Assembly (NCBI GenBank): GCA_937915755.1
Contig: CALGGR010000147.1
Location: 11,792 to 75,791, forward strand
Source of the DNA: an uncultured Fretibacterium sp.
GTDB taxonomy: Bacteria; Synergistota; Synergistia; Synergistales; Aminobacteriaceae
Length of the DNA: 64,000 nucleotides
Direction: 5' to 3'
Shown here: positions 1 to 9,241 of the stretch, one piece after another
Layout: each line of letters starts with the position of its first letter
Position numbering within the stretch: position 1 is the first letter of the stretch
Made by a program: the position numbers and the translations under genes
The notes under the pieces: model-generated
The model's input: only the letters and a program-made list of their open reading frames with translations
What the model was told of the DNA's origin: nothing
Database searches by the model: none

Positions 1-130
1 AGCCGAACGCGATAATCAATCCGAGCGGGAATGCTCCCAGCAATGTCAGCGAAAATAACTTCAGCGTCTGAATGAAGCCTACGTTAAGCGCGCCGATTAC
101 TACCGGGAGCTGTTCGAGAAATGTGTTCAT
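1..130 (-). CDS. Amino-acid ABC transporter permease, N-terminal part (cut by window edge)
   Basis: Only the first 43 or so codons are visible, starting at the ATG at 128-130 and running off the window start. They read as a short periplasmic/amphipathic start followed by VGFIQTLKLFSLTLLGAF, the usual opening of HisM/GlnP-type permeases in polar amino-acid ABC transporters. It begins one base after the stop of the substrate-binding protein gene, so the two are co-transcribed. The permease would form the membrane channel for that binding protein. The family call rests on a short segment and on the neighbour. Confidence 0.7.
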   Translation of the reverse strand, partial: MNTFLEQLPVVIGALNVGFIQTLKLFSLTLLGAFPLGLIIAFG

Positions 131-131
131 A

Positions 132-899
132 CTACTGACGGATTAATGCCGCCTGAATGCCGTATGTCTCCGCGACTTTTGCGATTGAGCCGTCATTGTA
201 TCCGGCCTCGAAGAACGCATTGAGCAGGAACGTGAGGTCTGAGCCTTTGCGGAAGCCTACGCCGTATTCCTCGCTGTTGAGGGCGACTGTGTAGGTGAGG
301 TTCTCGTAGCCCGTGCCTTTTCCGACCATTGCGGCGGCCATGAGTGAGTCGATGATAGCCGCATCAGCCGTTCCCGAAGCAACTTCCATGAGTGCCGATG
401 CCTGGTCCTGAACCTCAGTAACCTTGAAGCCGTGAGCTATGGCCTGCTCATTTCCTGCGCTTCCGTGTTCAACGGCAAAGTTGAGGTCTTTGATCTTCTC
501 GGCTGTGTCATACTTTGCAGCATTTGCTGAAGGTACTACGACGATCTGGGCGTTGTTGCAGTAGGGATTTGAGCATGACATTGAGGACTTGACTTCGGGG
601 GTGAGGGTCATGCCGTTCCAAACGCAGTCGATGTTCTTTCCGTCAAGCTCAAGGATCTTGTTGTTCCACTCGATTTCCTGAAACTCGACCTTTACACCGA
701 GACTCTCAGCGAATGCCCTGGCTAAATCCGCGTCAAAGCCAATCCATTCGCCTTTTTCGTTCTTGTAGTCCATAGGCTTGAAGTCAGTGATTCCGACGAC
801 GAGAACGCCCTTTGACTTGACGTATTCCGAGTCGGTCTCGGCGTACGCGCACGAACATAGAGCCATAACGACAACGAGGAGCAGTAATAATTTCTTCAT
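132..899 (-). CDS. Amino-acid ABC transporter substrate-binding protein (SBP_bac_3 family)
   Basis: A 255-residue periplasmic binding protein. Residues 1-20 are a signal peptide (MKK, hydrophobic core, CAYA-E cleavage region; the CSC could alternatively be lipid-modified). The mature part has the standard family order: lobe 1 strand GVLVVGITDFKPMDY, the GFDADLARAFAESLGV helix, NGMTLTPEV, then lobe 2 with ADAAIIDS and the YGVGFRKGSD segment. It is the ligand-capture component for the permease that follows at the window edge. Substrate cannot be fixed beyond polar amino acids. Its motif order is a useful internal control for the permuted binding protein at 33720. An AGGAG lies about 12 bases before the ATG, slightly far. 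Confidence 0.9.
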   Translation of the reverse strand: MKKLLLLLVVVMALCSCAYAETDSEYVKSKGVLVVGITDFKPMDYKNEKGEWIGFDADLARAFAESLGVKVEFQEIEWNNKILELDGKNIDCVWNGMTLTPEVKSSMSCSNPYCNNAQIVVVPSANAAKYDTAEKIKDLNFAVEHGSAGNEQAIAHGFKVTEVQDQASALMEVASGTADAAIIDSLMAAAMVGKGTGYENLTYTVALNSEEYGVGFRKGSDLTFLLNAFFEAGYNDGSIAKVAETYGIQAALIRQ

Positions 900-923
900 T
901 GGAATAAAACATCTCCTGTGCAG

Positions 924-954
924 GAAAATTCTTCAACATTTTAACTTGCTGAAG
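924..954 (-). terminator. Rho-independent terminator after the opp operon
   Basis: Read on the minus strand, an 8-bp stem (CTTCAGCA pairing with TGTTGAAG, one G-T) with an A/T loop is followed by AATTTT. It lies just after the OppA-like gene and before the amino-acid ABC genes, separating the two transport units. Confidence 0.75.
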
Positions 955-960
955 TGGACA

Positions 961-2553
961 TTATTCTATCACGTCGGCTGCTCTGAATATCACGATACCC
1001 GTCGGGAAGTGGCATATCCCCCTGACCTTCGCACTCTGCATCATTGCGTCTGAGGCAAAATACAGCGGTATAAGCGGCATGTCATCAATGAGAATCTTCT
1101 CGGCCTCATGGAGATAGTCCACCCTTTTCATCCGGTCAAGCTCAACTTCTGCTTTCTTCATGCGAGCGTCAAATTCCTGGTTGCTGTACCTTCCGTTATT
1201 GTTCGGCGCACCTGTAATGTAATTCTCAAGGAATCCCGCAGCGTCAGGAAAATCCATAACCCACCCCGAAATCGCAACGTCAGAATCCCCCTTGCTTCTT
1301 GTCGAGAGAAATACCTTCCATTCCTCGCCTGAGAGGCTGACTTTGATACCCAGCGCAGTTTTCCACATTCCTTGCAAGACCTCCGGGAAAGTTTTGCCTC
1401 TGTTGGAACTTGAGGAATACTTCAGCGTGATCTCAGGGAAGCCCTCGCCGTTAGGATACCCTGCCTCAGAAAGAAGCCTCCTTGCCTCCTCGACATTCGC
1501 TCGCGGTGGGATTAATTCTCCGCCCTCTGTCCTGAAATCCTCCGAGACTGTCCTTCCTGGTATGTGGTTCATTATTGCGCCTGTTGCGGGATTGTGGCCG
1601 CCGAGAACGATTTTGTCGACGATGATTTTCCGGTCAATAGCGAGGGACAATGCACGCCTCACTCTTGCGTCGTCGAAAGGTTTTCGTGTAACGTTGAAAT
1701 CGCAGAGGGCAATGAAGTATGACGGAATTGACACAGCCTCGCCGCGTTTCAGCAGCAATGGCCTCATAAGCGACGGTACTGTCGTCATGAAATCCACGCG
1801 CCCCGCCCTGAATGCCGCAAGAGCCGTATTAGCGTCCCCGATGAAGACGAGCCTTACCCTGTCGAGTCTCACGTTCTCAGCGTCCCAGTAGTGAGGATTC
1901 TTGACGATTGTGATCTCACCGCCTGAACCGTGCTTCCAGCTTTCGAGTTTGAAGGGGCCGTTTGAGATCAGTGTCTCAGGTCTTGCCGCCCACGTTCGGG
2001 GGTTGGCGTTCACGATGTCCATTCTTGCCGGGAAAAACGAGTTGAAGGCCATGTAGTAGAGCATGAGGGGGTTGGCGTGTTCAAGCTCAACGATGAATGT
2101 GTTGTCATCGGGTGCTGAGATTCCGACATCATTGCTTTCTGCTTTGCCGTTGTAGAATGGCTCTGCGTTCTTGATGAAGAAGCCTAAATTTGCGTAAGGG
2201 CTTCCCGATTTCGAGTCAATGAGCCGTAAAAATCCGTCCCTGAAGTGCGAGGCTTTGACCGGCATTCCGTCAGACCACTTGAGATTTTCGCGGAGATGGA
2301 ACGTCCACGTCAGTCCGTCGGGTGAAACGTCCCATGATTCAGCGCAGGCGGGTTCGGGATTTCCGACGAGGTCGTAACGAAGTAGGCCGTCAAAAATGTT
2401 AGTGTCAACGATTGCTCCGTCGAGTGCGTGATTTATTGCCGGGTCAAGCGTCTGTGGGTCAACGCCCAAGTTGTACACAATCTCTTTAACGCTTGCTTCT
2501 GAGACTGAGAACGCCATTAACATTATGATTGCTGTTGCGAAAATTCTTCTCAT
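961..2553 (-). CDS. oppA: Peptide ABC transporter substrate-binding protein (OppA/DppA, SBP_bac_5)
   Basis: A 530-residue extracytoplasmic peptide-binding protein, last gene of the five-gene opp/dpp operon. The start at 2553 is chosen because TAAGGAGGA stands 7 bases before it, and the product then begins with a clean signal peptide (MRRIFATAIIMLMAFSVSEA). A longer frame upstream would overlap the preceding ATPase gene. Family landmarks are NLGVDPQTLDPA near the mature N terminus, the WDVSPDGLTWTFHLRENLKWSDG segment, ALSLAIDRKIIV and the AEKILIDDMPLIPLYF tail. It delivers oligopeptides or dipeptides to OppBC. The gene assignment is secure; peptide length preference is not readable. Confidence 0.93.
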   Translation of the reverse strand: MRRIFATAIIMLMAFSVSEASVKEIVYNLGVDPQTLDPAINHALDGAIVDTNIFDGLLRYDLVGNPEPACAESWDVSPDGLTWTFHLRENLKWSDGMPVKASHFRDGFLRLIDSKSGSPYANLGFFIKNAEPFYNGKAESNDVGISAPDDNTFIVELEHANPLMLYYMAFNSFFPARMDIVNANPRTWAARPETLISNGPFKLESWKHGSGGEITIVKNPHYWDAENVRLDRVRLVFIGDANTALAAFRAGRVDFMTTVPSLMRPLLLKRGEAVSIPSYFIALCDFNVTRKPFDDARVRRALSLAIDRKIIVDKIVLGGHNPATGAIMNHIPGRTVSEDFRTEGGELIPPRANVEEARRLLSEAGYPNGEGFPEITLKYSSSSNRGKTFPEVLQGMWKTALGIKVSLSGEEWKVFLSTRSKGDSDVAISGWVMDFPDAAGFLENYITGAPNNNGRYSNQEFDARMKKAEVELDRMKRVDYLHEAEKILIDDMPLIPLYFASDAMMQSAKVRGICHFPTGIVIFRAADVIE

Positions 2554-2566
2554 GATTCGCTCCTCC

Positions 2567-3499
2567 TTATACAAATGGGCAGGCGCAAAAATGTCCGCTG
2601 CCTTTGTCCTCAAGTTTCGGGGATAATCTCGAACATTCGGGTTTTGCGACTGGGCATCTTGTGTGGAACTTGCACCCTGCAGGCGGGTTAATCGCGCTTG
2701 GGATTTCGCCTTTCAGCGGGATAATGTTTCTTTTTGCTGACGGGTCAGGGATTGGGACTGACGACAGAAGCGAGACGGTGTAAGGGTGAAGCGGGCGCGT
2801 GTAAAGCTCATCGCTCGGCGCGGTCTCAACGATGCTCCCCAGATACATCACCGCTACTCTCGTGCTTATGTGCCTCACCATGGAGAGGTCATGAGCAATG
2901 AAAAGGTAGGTTAGTCCCAAAGACTTCTGCAAGTCCTCAAGCATGTTGACGATTTGTGCCTGAATTGAAACATCGAGGGCTGAAATTGGCTCGTCGCAGA
3001 TAATCATCTCAGGTTCAGCCGCCAAAGCACGGGCGATTCCTATTCTCTGCCTCTGCCCGCCGCTGAACTCATGAGGATAACGCCCAGCCTGTTCGGAGTT
3101 CAGTCCGACAAGATGAAGAAGGTTATGAACTCGGTCGCTGTGTTCGTCTTTTGGGATATTGTGAATCGTCATTGGTTCGCGGATAATTTCGCCCGCTGTC
3201 ATTCGTGGATTCAGTGAGGCGTAAGGGTCTTGGAAAATCATCTGCATTCTTCTGCGGAAAGGGAGCATCTCGCGCTGTGTTATGTGCGTAATGTCATGGC
3301 CGCCGAAAATTATTCTCCCATCGTCAGGCTCATAGAGACGTATCACTGTTCTTGCGGTTGTTGACTTTCCGCAGCCGGACTCGCCGACAAGTCCCAACGT
3401 CTCACCCTTCTCAAGAGTGAAGCTAACTCCGTCAACAGAATGTACCCGCCCCGAAGGTGTGTCAAAATATTTAGTGAGACCGTCAACTTCAAGCATCAT
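2567..3499 (-). CDS. oppF: Oligopeptide ABC transporter ATP-binding protein (OppF-type)
   Basis: About 310 residues. An ABC ATPase with Walker A GESGCGKST, Q-loop FQDPYASLNPR, signature SGGQRQRIGIARAL, Walker B MIICDEPISALD and H-loop IAHDLSMV. The C-terminal oligo/dipeptide extension with the Cys-rich CKFHTRCPVAKPEC motif (an Fe-S type site in this family) is present. The start at 3499 gives an ATGA overlap with the stop of oppD and has GAGGGAGAAAG upstream; a start seven codons earlier is possible but less likely. Works as a heterodimer with OppD to energise OppBC. Confidence 0.93.
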   Translation of the reverse strand: MMLEVDGLTKYFDTPSGRVHSVDGVSFTLEKGETLGLVGESGCGKSTTARTVIRLYEPDDGRIIFGGHDITHITQREMLPFRRRMQMIFQDPYASLNPRMTAGEIIREPMTIHNIPKDEHSDRVHNLLHLVGLNSEQAGRYPHEFSGGQRQRIGIARALAAEPEMIICDEPISALDVSIQAQIVNMLEDLQKSLGLTYLFIAHDLSMVRHISTRVAVMYLGSIVETAPSDELYTRPLHPYTVSLLSSVPIPDPSAKRNIIPLKGEIPSAINPPAGCKFHTRCPVAKPECSRLSPKLEDKGSGHFCACPFV

Positions 3500-4452
3500 T
3501 CTTTCTCCCTCTTCCAGCATGAATATCTGTGCGTATCACTGAGACATGATTCTTCAGGCTTACGATGAAGGCAAATTTTCATGGCCTCGCTGCATCTTTT
3601 GACGAACGGGCAGCCCTCTGGTGGATTCAGCAAATCGGGAGGCTGCCCCTCAATCGGAATGAGTCTCTCACGAGGAGCATCAGGTTTCGGAACTGACCGC
3701 AGCAATCCCCGCGTGTAAGGGTGCATAGGGGACTTGAAGATTTCTTGAGCCGTACCTTCCTCCATTATCCGCCCGCCGTACATAACGATTACTCTGTCGG
3801 CCTCGCCCGCAATAACTCCCAAGTCATGCGTGATGAGTATCATAGACATTCCTGAAGCCTCCCGAATTTCCCGCAAAAGTCCAAGAATTTGAGCCTGAAC
3901 AGTAACATCAAGCGCGGTCGTTGGTTCGTCAGCAATGAGAAGCTCAGGGTCGCACAAAATCGACATCGCTATCATGAGCCTCTGCCTCTGTCCTCCGCTG
4001 AACTCGTGGGGGTAATGCCTCATTCTCTCCTCAGCCGGAACGATTCCGACCTTCGTCATCATTTCCGCGACTCTCTCACGGACATTCCCCTTCCAATGAT
4101 GCCGCCTTAATATCTCCTCAAGCTGATAGCCCGCCGACAAAACGGGGTTAAGGCTGGTCATTGGGTCTTGGAATATCATCGAGATCTTCCCGCCCCGAAG
4201 TGATTTGATGTTCTCGGAGCTTAGACTTTCGCCCATGAAGCTGATATTGTCCGCGCTGACCTTGCTGTTCTCGCCTGTTAATCCCATAACTGAGAGCATG
4301 GCCGTACTTTTCCCGCTTCCAGACTCGCCGGCAATCCCTAAGACTTCACCGCGATTAACGCTGAACGATACTCCGTCAACCGCTTTCACTTCTCCTGCTG
4401 ACGTTTTGAATGCCGTGTGAAGGTTCTCGACTCTCAAAATTTCTTCGCTCAT
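3496..4452 (-). CDS. oppD: Oligopeptide ABC transporter ATP-binding protein (OppD-type)
   Basis: A 318-residue ABC ATPase. Visible are Walker A GESGSGKST, the Q-loop FQDPMTSLNPVL, signature SGGQRQRLMIAMSI, Walker B LLIADEPTTALD, and the C-terminal peptide-transporter extension with CPFVKRCSEAMKIC. Lies between oppC and oppF, overlapping oppF by four bases, which suggests translational coupling. Complete and normal in length. Confidence 0.93.
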   Translation of the reverse strand: MSEEILRVENLHTAFKTSAGEVKAVDGVSFSVNRGEVLGIAGESGSGKSTAMLSVMGLTGENSKVSADNISFMGESLSSENIKSLRGGKISMIFQDPMTSLNPVLSAGYQLEEILRRHHWKGNVRERVAEMMTKVGIVPAEERMRHYPHEFSGGQRQRLMIAMSILCDPELLIADEPTTALDVTVQAQILGLLREIREASGMSMILITHDLGVIAGEADRVIVMYGGRIMEEGTAQEIFKSPMHPYTRGLLRSVPKPDAPRERLIPIEGQPPDLLNPPEGCPFVKRCSEAMKICLHRKPEESCLSDTHRYSCWKREKE

Positions 4453-4458
4453 GATCCA

Positions 4459-5370
4459 TCACTTCCTTAATTTAGGGTCAAGGGCATCACGAAGACCGTC
4501 GCCCAAGAAGTTGAAGGCAAGTATAGTGATTGAGATTGCCCCCGCCGGAAAGAAAAGCTGCCACGGATATATCGCCATTGCCGGAACTGCATCGCTGCTC
4601 AAAACTCCCCAGCTCGCCATAGGTGCGCTAACTCCAAGCCCGACGAATGACAGGAAAGCCTCCGTGAATATTGCGCCCGGCACTGAGAATGTCAGCGTTA
4701 CGATTACTGCTCCCATTGCGTTAGGGATAATGTGTCGGAATAATATTCTTGCTGACGAAGCTCCTGCGACTCTTGCGGCGGTAACAAACTCCTCATTTTT
4801 CAGCCTCATGACTTCAGCGCGAACCATTCGAGCCATCGGTGCCCAGTAAGAAATCCCAAGCGTTATGAATATGCTCTTGAGACCTGCGCCGACTACGACC
4901 ATCAGCAATATAACGTAAATCATGGCCGGAACTGAGTAAATTACGTCGACAATCCTCATCATAACATCGTCCAGTCTTCCGCCAATGTAGCCGGAAATTC
5001 CGCCGTATACTACGCCTATTGCCAGACTTATGAAGCTCGCAATGAATCCAACAGAAAGCGAAATCCTTGCGCCGTACATTACTCTCACGAACAAATCACG
5101 ACCGAACATATCACAGCCGAACCAGTGCGTGAGACTTGGAGGGTCATTGCTTACGTTGAAGTCCATACCGTCATACTCGTAGCGCGATAACATTGGCCCG
5201 AAAACAGCAAGCAATATCACCGCAAGAATCACATACAAGCCGATCATTGCGGCCCTGTCATTCTTTAGGCGAGACCAAGCGTCAGCCCAATAAGTTTTTG
5301 ACGGCCTGAGAGTTTCAGAGCTTTCTCTTTCATCAACGGTGAGGGGGAGGAAATCTTCAGGGTTATACAT
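4459..5370 (-). CDS. oppC: Oligopeptide ABC transporter permease (OppC/DppC)
   Basis: About 303 residues, BPD_transp_1 family. An N-terminal cytoplasmic segment (SKTYWADAWSRLKNDRAAMIGL, typical of OppC_N) leads into the first membrane helix, then GCDMFGRDLFVRVMYGARISL and the EAA-type loop with EFVTAARVAGASSARILFRHIIPN. I place the start at the ATG at 5370 because AGGTGAT sits at normal distance; a GTG at 5379 overlaps the oppB stop and is the alternative. Pairs with OppB to form the peptide channel. Confidence 0.92.
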   Translation of the reverse strand: MYNPEDFLPLTVDERESSETLRPSKTYWADAWSRLKNDRAAMIGLYVILAVILLAVFGPMLSRYEYDGMDFNVSNDPPSLTHWFGCDMFGRDLFVRVMYGARISLSVGFIASFISLAIGVVYGGISGYIGGRLDDVMMRIVDVIYSVPAMIYVILLMVVVGAGLKSIFITLGISYWAPMARMVRAEVMRLKNEEFVTAARVAGASSARILFRHIIPNAMGAVIVTLTFSVPGAIFTEAFLSFVGLGVSAPMASWGVLSSDAVPAMAIYPWQLFFPAGAISITILAFNFLGDGLRDALDPKLRK

Positions 5371-5375
5371 GATAA

Positions 5376-6293
5376 TCACCTCAGCTTTATTCGCGGGTCA
5401 ACGAACGAAAGGCATATGTCCGCAACAATGTTGAATGCTACGAGTATTGCGCTGTAGAAAATCGTTACGCCCATTATCGTTGTGTAATCTCTGTTCGATA
5501 TGCTGGTTACGAAGAACGTCCCAAGTCCCGGAACTCCGTAGACCTGCTCGATTACGAAGCTCCCTGTGAGTATCCCTGCTGTGAGAGGCCCTAAGTATGT
5601 TATTACGGGGATAACGGCATTCTTGAGGGCATGAATGTATATCACCGAGCGTTCACTGAGACCCTTCGCGTAAGCTGTGCGAATGTAATCCTGTCCGAGA
5701 ACCTCAAGCATTCCCGAACGCACGAGACGCGATATGAAAGCCGCCGGATACAGCGCGAGTGTCAATGCCGGAAGAAACGCTGTCGATACTCCGTCCCAGA
5801 AGCCAACGCTTGCCCAGCCCAACTGCATTGCAAAAACGTAGACTAGAAGCGACGCAATCACGAATGACGGGACAGTTACGCCGACGGTTGCTAGAATCAT
5901 TGCGAGCCTGTCCTGCCATTTCCCGCGCTTTAACGCTGAAATTACGCCCGCAGGAATCCCGGCCATGAGCGAGAATATCAGAGCCATTCCGCCGACTATA
6001 CATGAGACCGGGAAGCCGCCTGCTATAAGCTCGTTGACTGTCATTCCCTCGTAACGGTACGAAGGGCCTAAGTCGAGTTTGAGGACGTTGAGGAGATAGC
6101 GGCCGTACTGGATATAGAGAGGGTCATTGAGGCCGTAACGCTCACTCATTTTCTGGGCGACAAATTCGGGGATTGCCTTTTCGTCCGTGAAAGGTCCGCC
6201 GGGAATCGCGCGCATCATGAAGAATGTTATCGTAATGACTATGAAAAGGGTAATGAGGCCTGAGAATATCCGCCTCAGAATGTACCTGCTAAT
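5376..6293 (-). CDS. oppB: Oligopeptide ABC transporter permease (OppB/DppB), probably with an ATT start
   Basis: First gene of the opp operon. From ISRYILRRIFSGLITLFIV the protein is a normal OppB: first membrane helix, MMRAIPGGPF loop, YGLNDPLYIQYGRYL, and the EAA loop DYIRTAYAKGLSERSVIYIHALKNA. The open frame runs further upstream to 6485, but the extra 64 codons look non-coding and family members begin right at RYILRR. No ATG, GTG or TTG sits there; an ATT at 6291-6293 has GGGGTGG six bases upstream. I therefore propose ATT initiation; an ATG at 6383 gives an unlikely 30-residue extension with no ribosome site. Confidence 0.85.
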   Translation of the reverse strand: MSRYILRRIFSGLITLFIVITITFFMMRAIPGGPFTDEKAIPEFVAQKMSERYGLNDPLYIQYGRYLLNVLKLDLGPSYRYEGMTVNELIAGGFPVSCIVGGMALIFSLMAGIPAGVISALKRGKWQDRLAMILATVGVTVPSFVIASLLVYVFAMQLGWASVGFWDGVSTAFLPALTLALYPAAFISRLVRSGMLEVLGQDYIRTAYAKGLSERSVIYIHALKNAVIPVITYLGPLTAGILTGSFVIEQVYGVPGLGTFFVTSISNRDYTTIMGVTIFYSAILVAFNIVADICLSFVDPRIKLR

Positions 6294-6446
6294 CTTGAAC
6301 CACCCCTTGCAATTTAGGATTGACAGAATTTTAACATTAAATCGCCGTACTACGAGTATATAAGGCGCAGTATAAGAGGCCATAAGCGCAAAGGCGTTTG
6401 ATTGGGGGAGCAAAGAACCGGAGCCGCTAAAGGGCTTTGTACGGTG

Positions 6447-6452
6447 TATAAT
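6447..6452 (+). promoter_or_regulatory. -10 element before the DUF1156 methyltransferase gene
   Basis: A perfect TATAAT stands 36 bases before the methyltransferase ATG in the 190-base divergent region between oppB and the defence-type genes. No good -35 box is seen at 17 bases, so activator dependence or a weak promoter is possible. An AAAGGACG ribosome site follows. Confidence 0.5.
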
Positions 6453-6487
6453 ATAAAAATATCGAACTAGAAAAGGACGATCCACTC

Positions 6488-9223
6488 ATGCCTGTCAAGA
6501 AACTCATAGAAGTCGCACTTCCGTTAGAGGCTATCAACAAGGCTTCCGCCCGCGAGAAGTCCATCCGTCACGGGCATCCCTCCACGCTTCATCTTTGGTG
6601 GGCACGCCGTCCTTTAGCTGCAGCCCGCGCTGTTATATGGGCTTCATTGGTGGACGACCCTTCCTCACACCCTGAGAAGTTCAAGACTGAAGAGGCACAG
6701 AAAGCTGAACGCGAACGGCTGTTCAAAATTCTTGAGGATCTCGTGCAATGGGAGAAATCCAACAACAAAGATGTCTTAGCTAAAGCCAGGGCCGAGATTA
6801 TGAAATCGACCGACAACAACCCGCCTGAGCTTCTTGATCCATTTGCCGGTGGCGGCTCAATTCCGCTGGAGGGTCAGCGTTTGGGATTGAAGGTTCATGC
6901 TCACGATCTCAACCCGGTGGCTGTTATGATCAACAAGGCCATGATTGAGATTCCGCCGAAATTCGCTGGACAGGCTCCTGTCAACCTGGAGGCACGGGGC
7001 AACATTGGCGGCGATACTGCTTGGGATGGAGCGTCAGGATTGGCTGAGGACGTTCGTTATTATGGCGAGTGGATGAAGCAGGAGGCCTTCAAGCGCATTG
7101 GACACCTTTACCCAAAGGTCAATACTCCGGAGGGCGAGGCAACGGTCATTGCGTGGATTTGGGCGCGGACGGTGAAATGCCCGAACCCGGCCTGTGAGTG
7201 CGAGATGCCGCTGGTTCATTCCTTTGAGCTTTCTAAGAAGAAGGGCAAGGAAGCCTATATTGAGCCGATTATTGATGATGGGAAAGTTCGCTACGAGGTA
7301 CGGTATGGCAAAAACGCACATGAAGCCCCTAAAATTGCAAAAGGCACGTTTAAGTGCGTAGCTTGTGGTGCTGTGGTTCCCAATGAATATCTTCATGAAC
7401 AATTCACTGCCGGGAAACATGGCAGACATCTTATGGCCATTGTTACTGAAGGAAAGAATGGAAGGCTCTACCTTTCACCTGATGAAGAACAAATCAAAGC
7501 AAGCCTATGTGAATTGCCGAAAAATTATCCAGACCAGGAAATGAATCAAAATACAACTGACCTTGTAAGCGGCCGGGGATATGGTTTTACTCATTGGCAT
7601 CAATTATTCACCAACCGTCAGCTAATTATGCTCACGACGTTCAGCGACTTGATTGCCGATGTTCAAGACGAAATCAAGCACGATGCCGGACGCGCCGGGA
7701 TGAACGATGAATCTGCGCTTGCTTATGCTCAGGCCTTGAGTGTGTATCTGACGTTTGTGCTGGACAAATTGACGGATTATCATTCTTCTATTTGTTCTTG
7801 GCATACTTCACGAGAGGTAATAGCTAAAACTTTTTCAAGGCAAGCAATTCCAATGGTTTGGGATTTTGCCGAGTGTAACCCTTTTTCTAATTCATCGGGC
7901 TGTTTTGACAACATGAGCGATTGGGTAACAAAATGTCTTATTGAATTTCCAGCTCAACCAAAAGGAACGGCAGAGCAACACGACGCTCAAAGTGATTGCG
8001 GTTTGAAGGACATCATGATCTCAACAGACCCACCTTACTATGATAATATAGGCTACGCTGACTTATCGGATTATGTTTATATATGGATGCGAAAAAGCCT
8101 GAAGAATATGTATCCAGATTTGTTTAAGACAATGCTCGTTCCCAAGACTGAAGAATTGATTGCGACGCCATACCGTCATGGCGGCAGCTCGGACAGAGCT
8201 AAACTGTTCTTCGAGAACGGTATGTTTGAAACCTGCAAGAAGCTTTATCATTACGCGAGCGACGATATACCTGTTACGATTTACTACGCATACAAACAAA
8301 GCGAGACAGAAAGTGACGAAGAGGAACAGCAAATAGCTTCCTCAGGCTGGGAGACAATGTTGTCAGCTATCATAAAGGCAGGATTTGCCATTACGGGCAC
8401 ATGGCCTATGAGAACAGAACTGGTAACAGCACTCAAACACAACGTCAACGCCCTCGCGTCGTCCATAGTCCTCGTTTGCCGCAAACGCCCTGAGAACGCA
8501 CCATCAACAACGTGGCGAAACTTCGTCAACGAACTGAAACGTGAGCTTAGTCCGGCACTCCAAAAACTCCAGCAGAGCAACATCACCCCCGTGGATATGC
8601 CGCAGTCTGCAATCGGTCCCGGAATGGCGGTGTTCTCAAAATACGCGGAAGTCCTAGAGGCGGACGGCAGCCCCATGACCGTGAGGGCCGCCCTGCAAAC
8701 CATCAATCAGGAAGTAGACAGATACTTCAACGAACAGGACGGTGAACTGGACAACGAGAGCCGCTTCTGCGTTGCGCTTTATACTCAAAAGGGCTTCGAC
8801 ATAATAAAGTTCGGCGACGCTGACAACATGGCGCGGGCAAAGAACATTTCCGTACAGGCATTGGCGGAAAAGGGCGTGGTTTACGCTCAGAAAGGCAATG
8901 TTCACCTCATCGGCCGCGAGGAGATTGAGGTCTCGGTGTCGGACAAGCCGGATATTGACTGGCTTTTCACACAGAAGCTCACTAAGGCAATGGAAGAGGG
9001 AGGACGCGAAGCATGTGCCAAGGTTCTTGCCCCCGTAATAGGTGCGGCAGAACGCGCTAAGGCCCTAGCCTACCGTCTGTATAACATTGCAGAACGTCGA
9101 AAATGGACGCAGGAGGCCTACGCATATAACTCCCTCGTTACGGACTGGCCGGCAATCATGGACAGGGCGCGGGAGCTTCAGACCGTCCCGGCAGAGCAGT
9201 TGTCGCTGGCATTTGAAGGATAG
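6488..9223 (+). CDS. DUF1156-family DNA methyltransferase
   Basis: A 911-residue protein. Residues 1-55 are the conserved DUF1156 opening (KKLIEVALPLEAINKASAREKSIRHGHPSTLHLWWARRP). The SAM-binding motif DPFAGGGS lies at 117-124 followed by an acidic strand end (AHDLNPVA). The catalytic DPPYYDN is near 514-520, so a roughly 390-residue insert separates motifs I and IV; it holds a Cys4-like zinc site (CPNPACEC near 230 and CVACG near 291). DPPY points to an amino-methyltransferase (N6-adenine or N4-cytosine). Eighteen bases further on is the DUF499 ATPase. From what I know of these families, DUF1156 and DUF499 proteins recur together in phage-defence contexts, where the methylase would mark self DNA. 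No helicase or DUF3780 gene is adjacent here. Confidence 0.88.
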   Translation: MPVKKLIEVALPLEAINKASAREKSIRHGHPSTLHLWWARRPLAAARAVIWASLVDDPSSHPEKFKTEEAQKAERERLFKILEDLVQWEKSNNKDVLAKARAEIMKSTDNNPPELLDPFAGGGSIPLEGQRLGLKVHAHDLNPVAVMINKAMIEIPPKFAGQAPVNLEARGNIGGDTAWDGASGLAEDVRYYGEWMKQEAFKRIGHLYPKVNTPEGEATVIAWIWARTVKCPNPACECEMPLVHSFELSKKKGKEAYIEPIIDDGKVRYEVRYGKNAHEAPKIAKGTFKCVACGAVVPNEYLHEQFTAGKHGRHLMAIVTEGKNGRLYLSPDEEQIKASLCELPKNYPDQEMNQNTTDLVSGRGYGFTHWHQLFTNRQLIMLTTFSDLIADVQDEIKHDAGRAGMNDESALAYAQALSVYLTFVLDKLTDYHSSICSWHTSREVIAKTFSRQAIPMVWDFAECNPFSNSSGCFDNMSDWVTKCLIEFPAQPKGTAEQHDAQSDCGLKDIMISTDPPYYDNIGYADLSDYVYIWMRKSLKNMYPDLFKTMLVPKTEELIATPYRHGGSSDRAKLFFENGMFETCKKLYHYASDDIPVTIYYAYKQSETESDEEEQQIASSGWETMLSAIIKAGFAITGTWPMRTELVTALKHNVNALASSIVLVCRKRPENAPSTTWRNFVNELKRELSPALQKLQQSNITPVDMPQSAIGPGMAVFSKYAEVLEADGSPMTVRAALQTINQEVDRYFNEQDGELDNESRFCVALYTQKGFDIIKFGDADNMARAKNISVQALAEKGVVYAQKGNVHLIGREEIEVSVSDKPDIDWLFTQKLTKAMEEGGREACAKVLAPVIGAAERAKALAYRLYNIAERRKWTQEAYAYNSLVTDWPAIMDRARELQTVPAEQLSLAFEG

Positions 9224-9241
9224 CAGGGAGGGATCAGCCTG

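Noticed and set aside
6294..6485. 64-residue N-terminal extension of OppB
   Set aside because: Does not resemble the family, overlaps the promoter region of the divergent methyltransferase gene and has no ribosome site.
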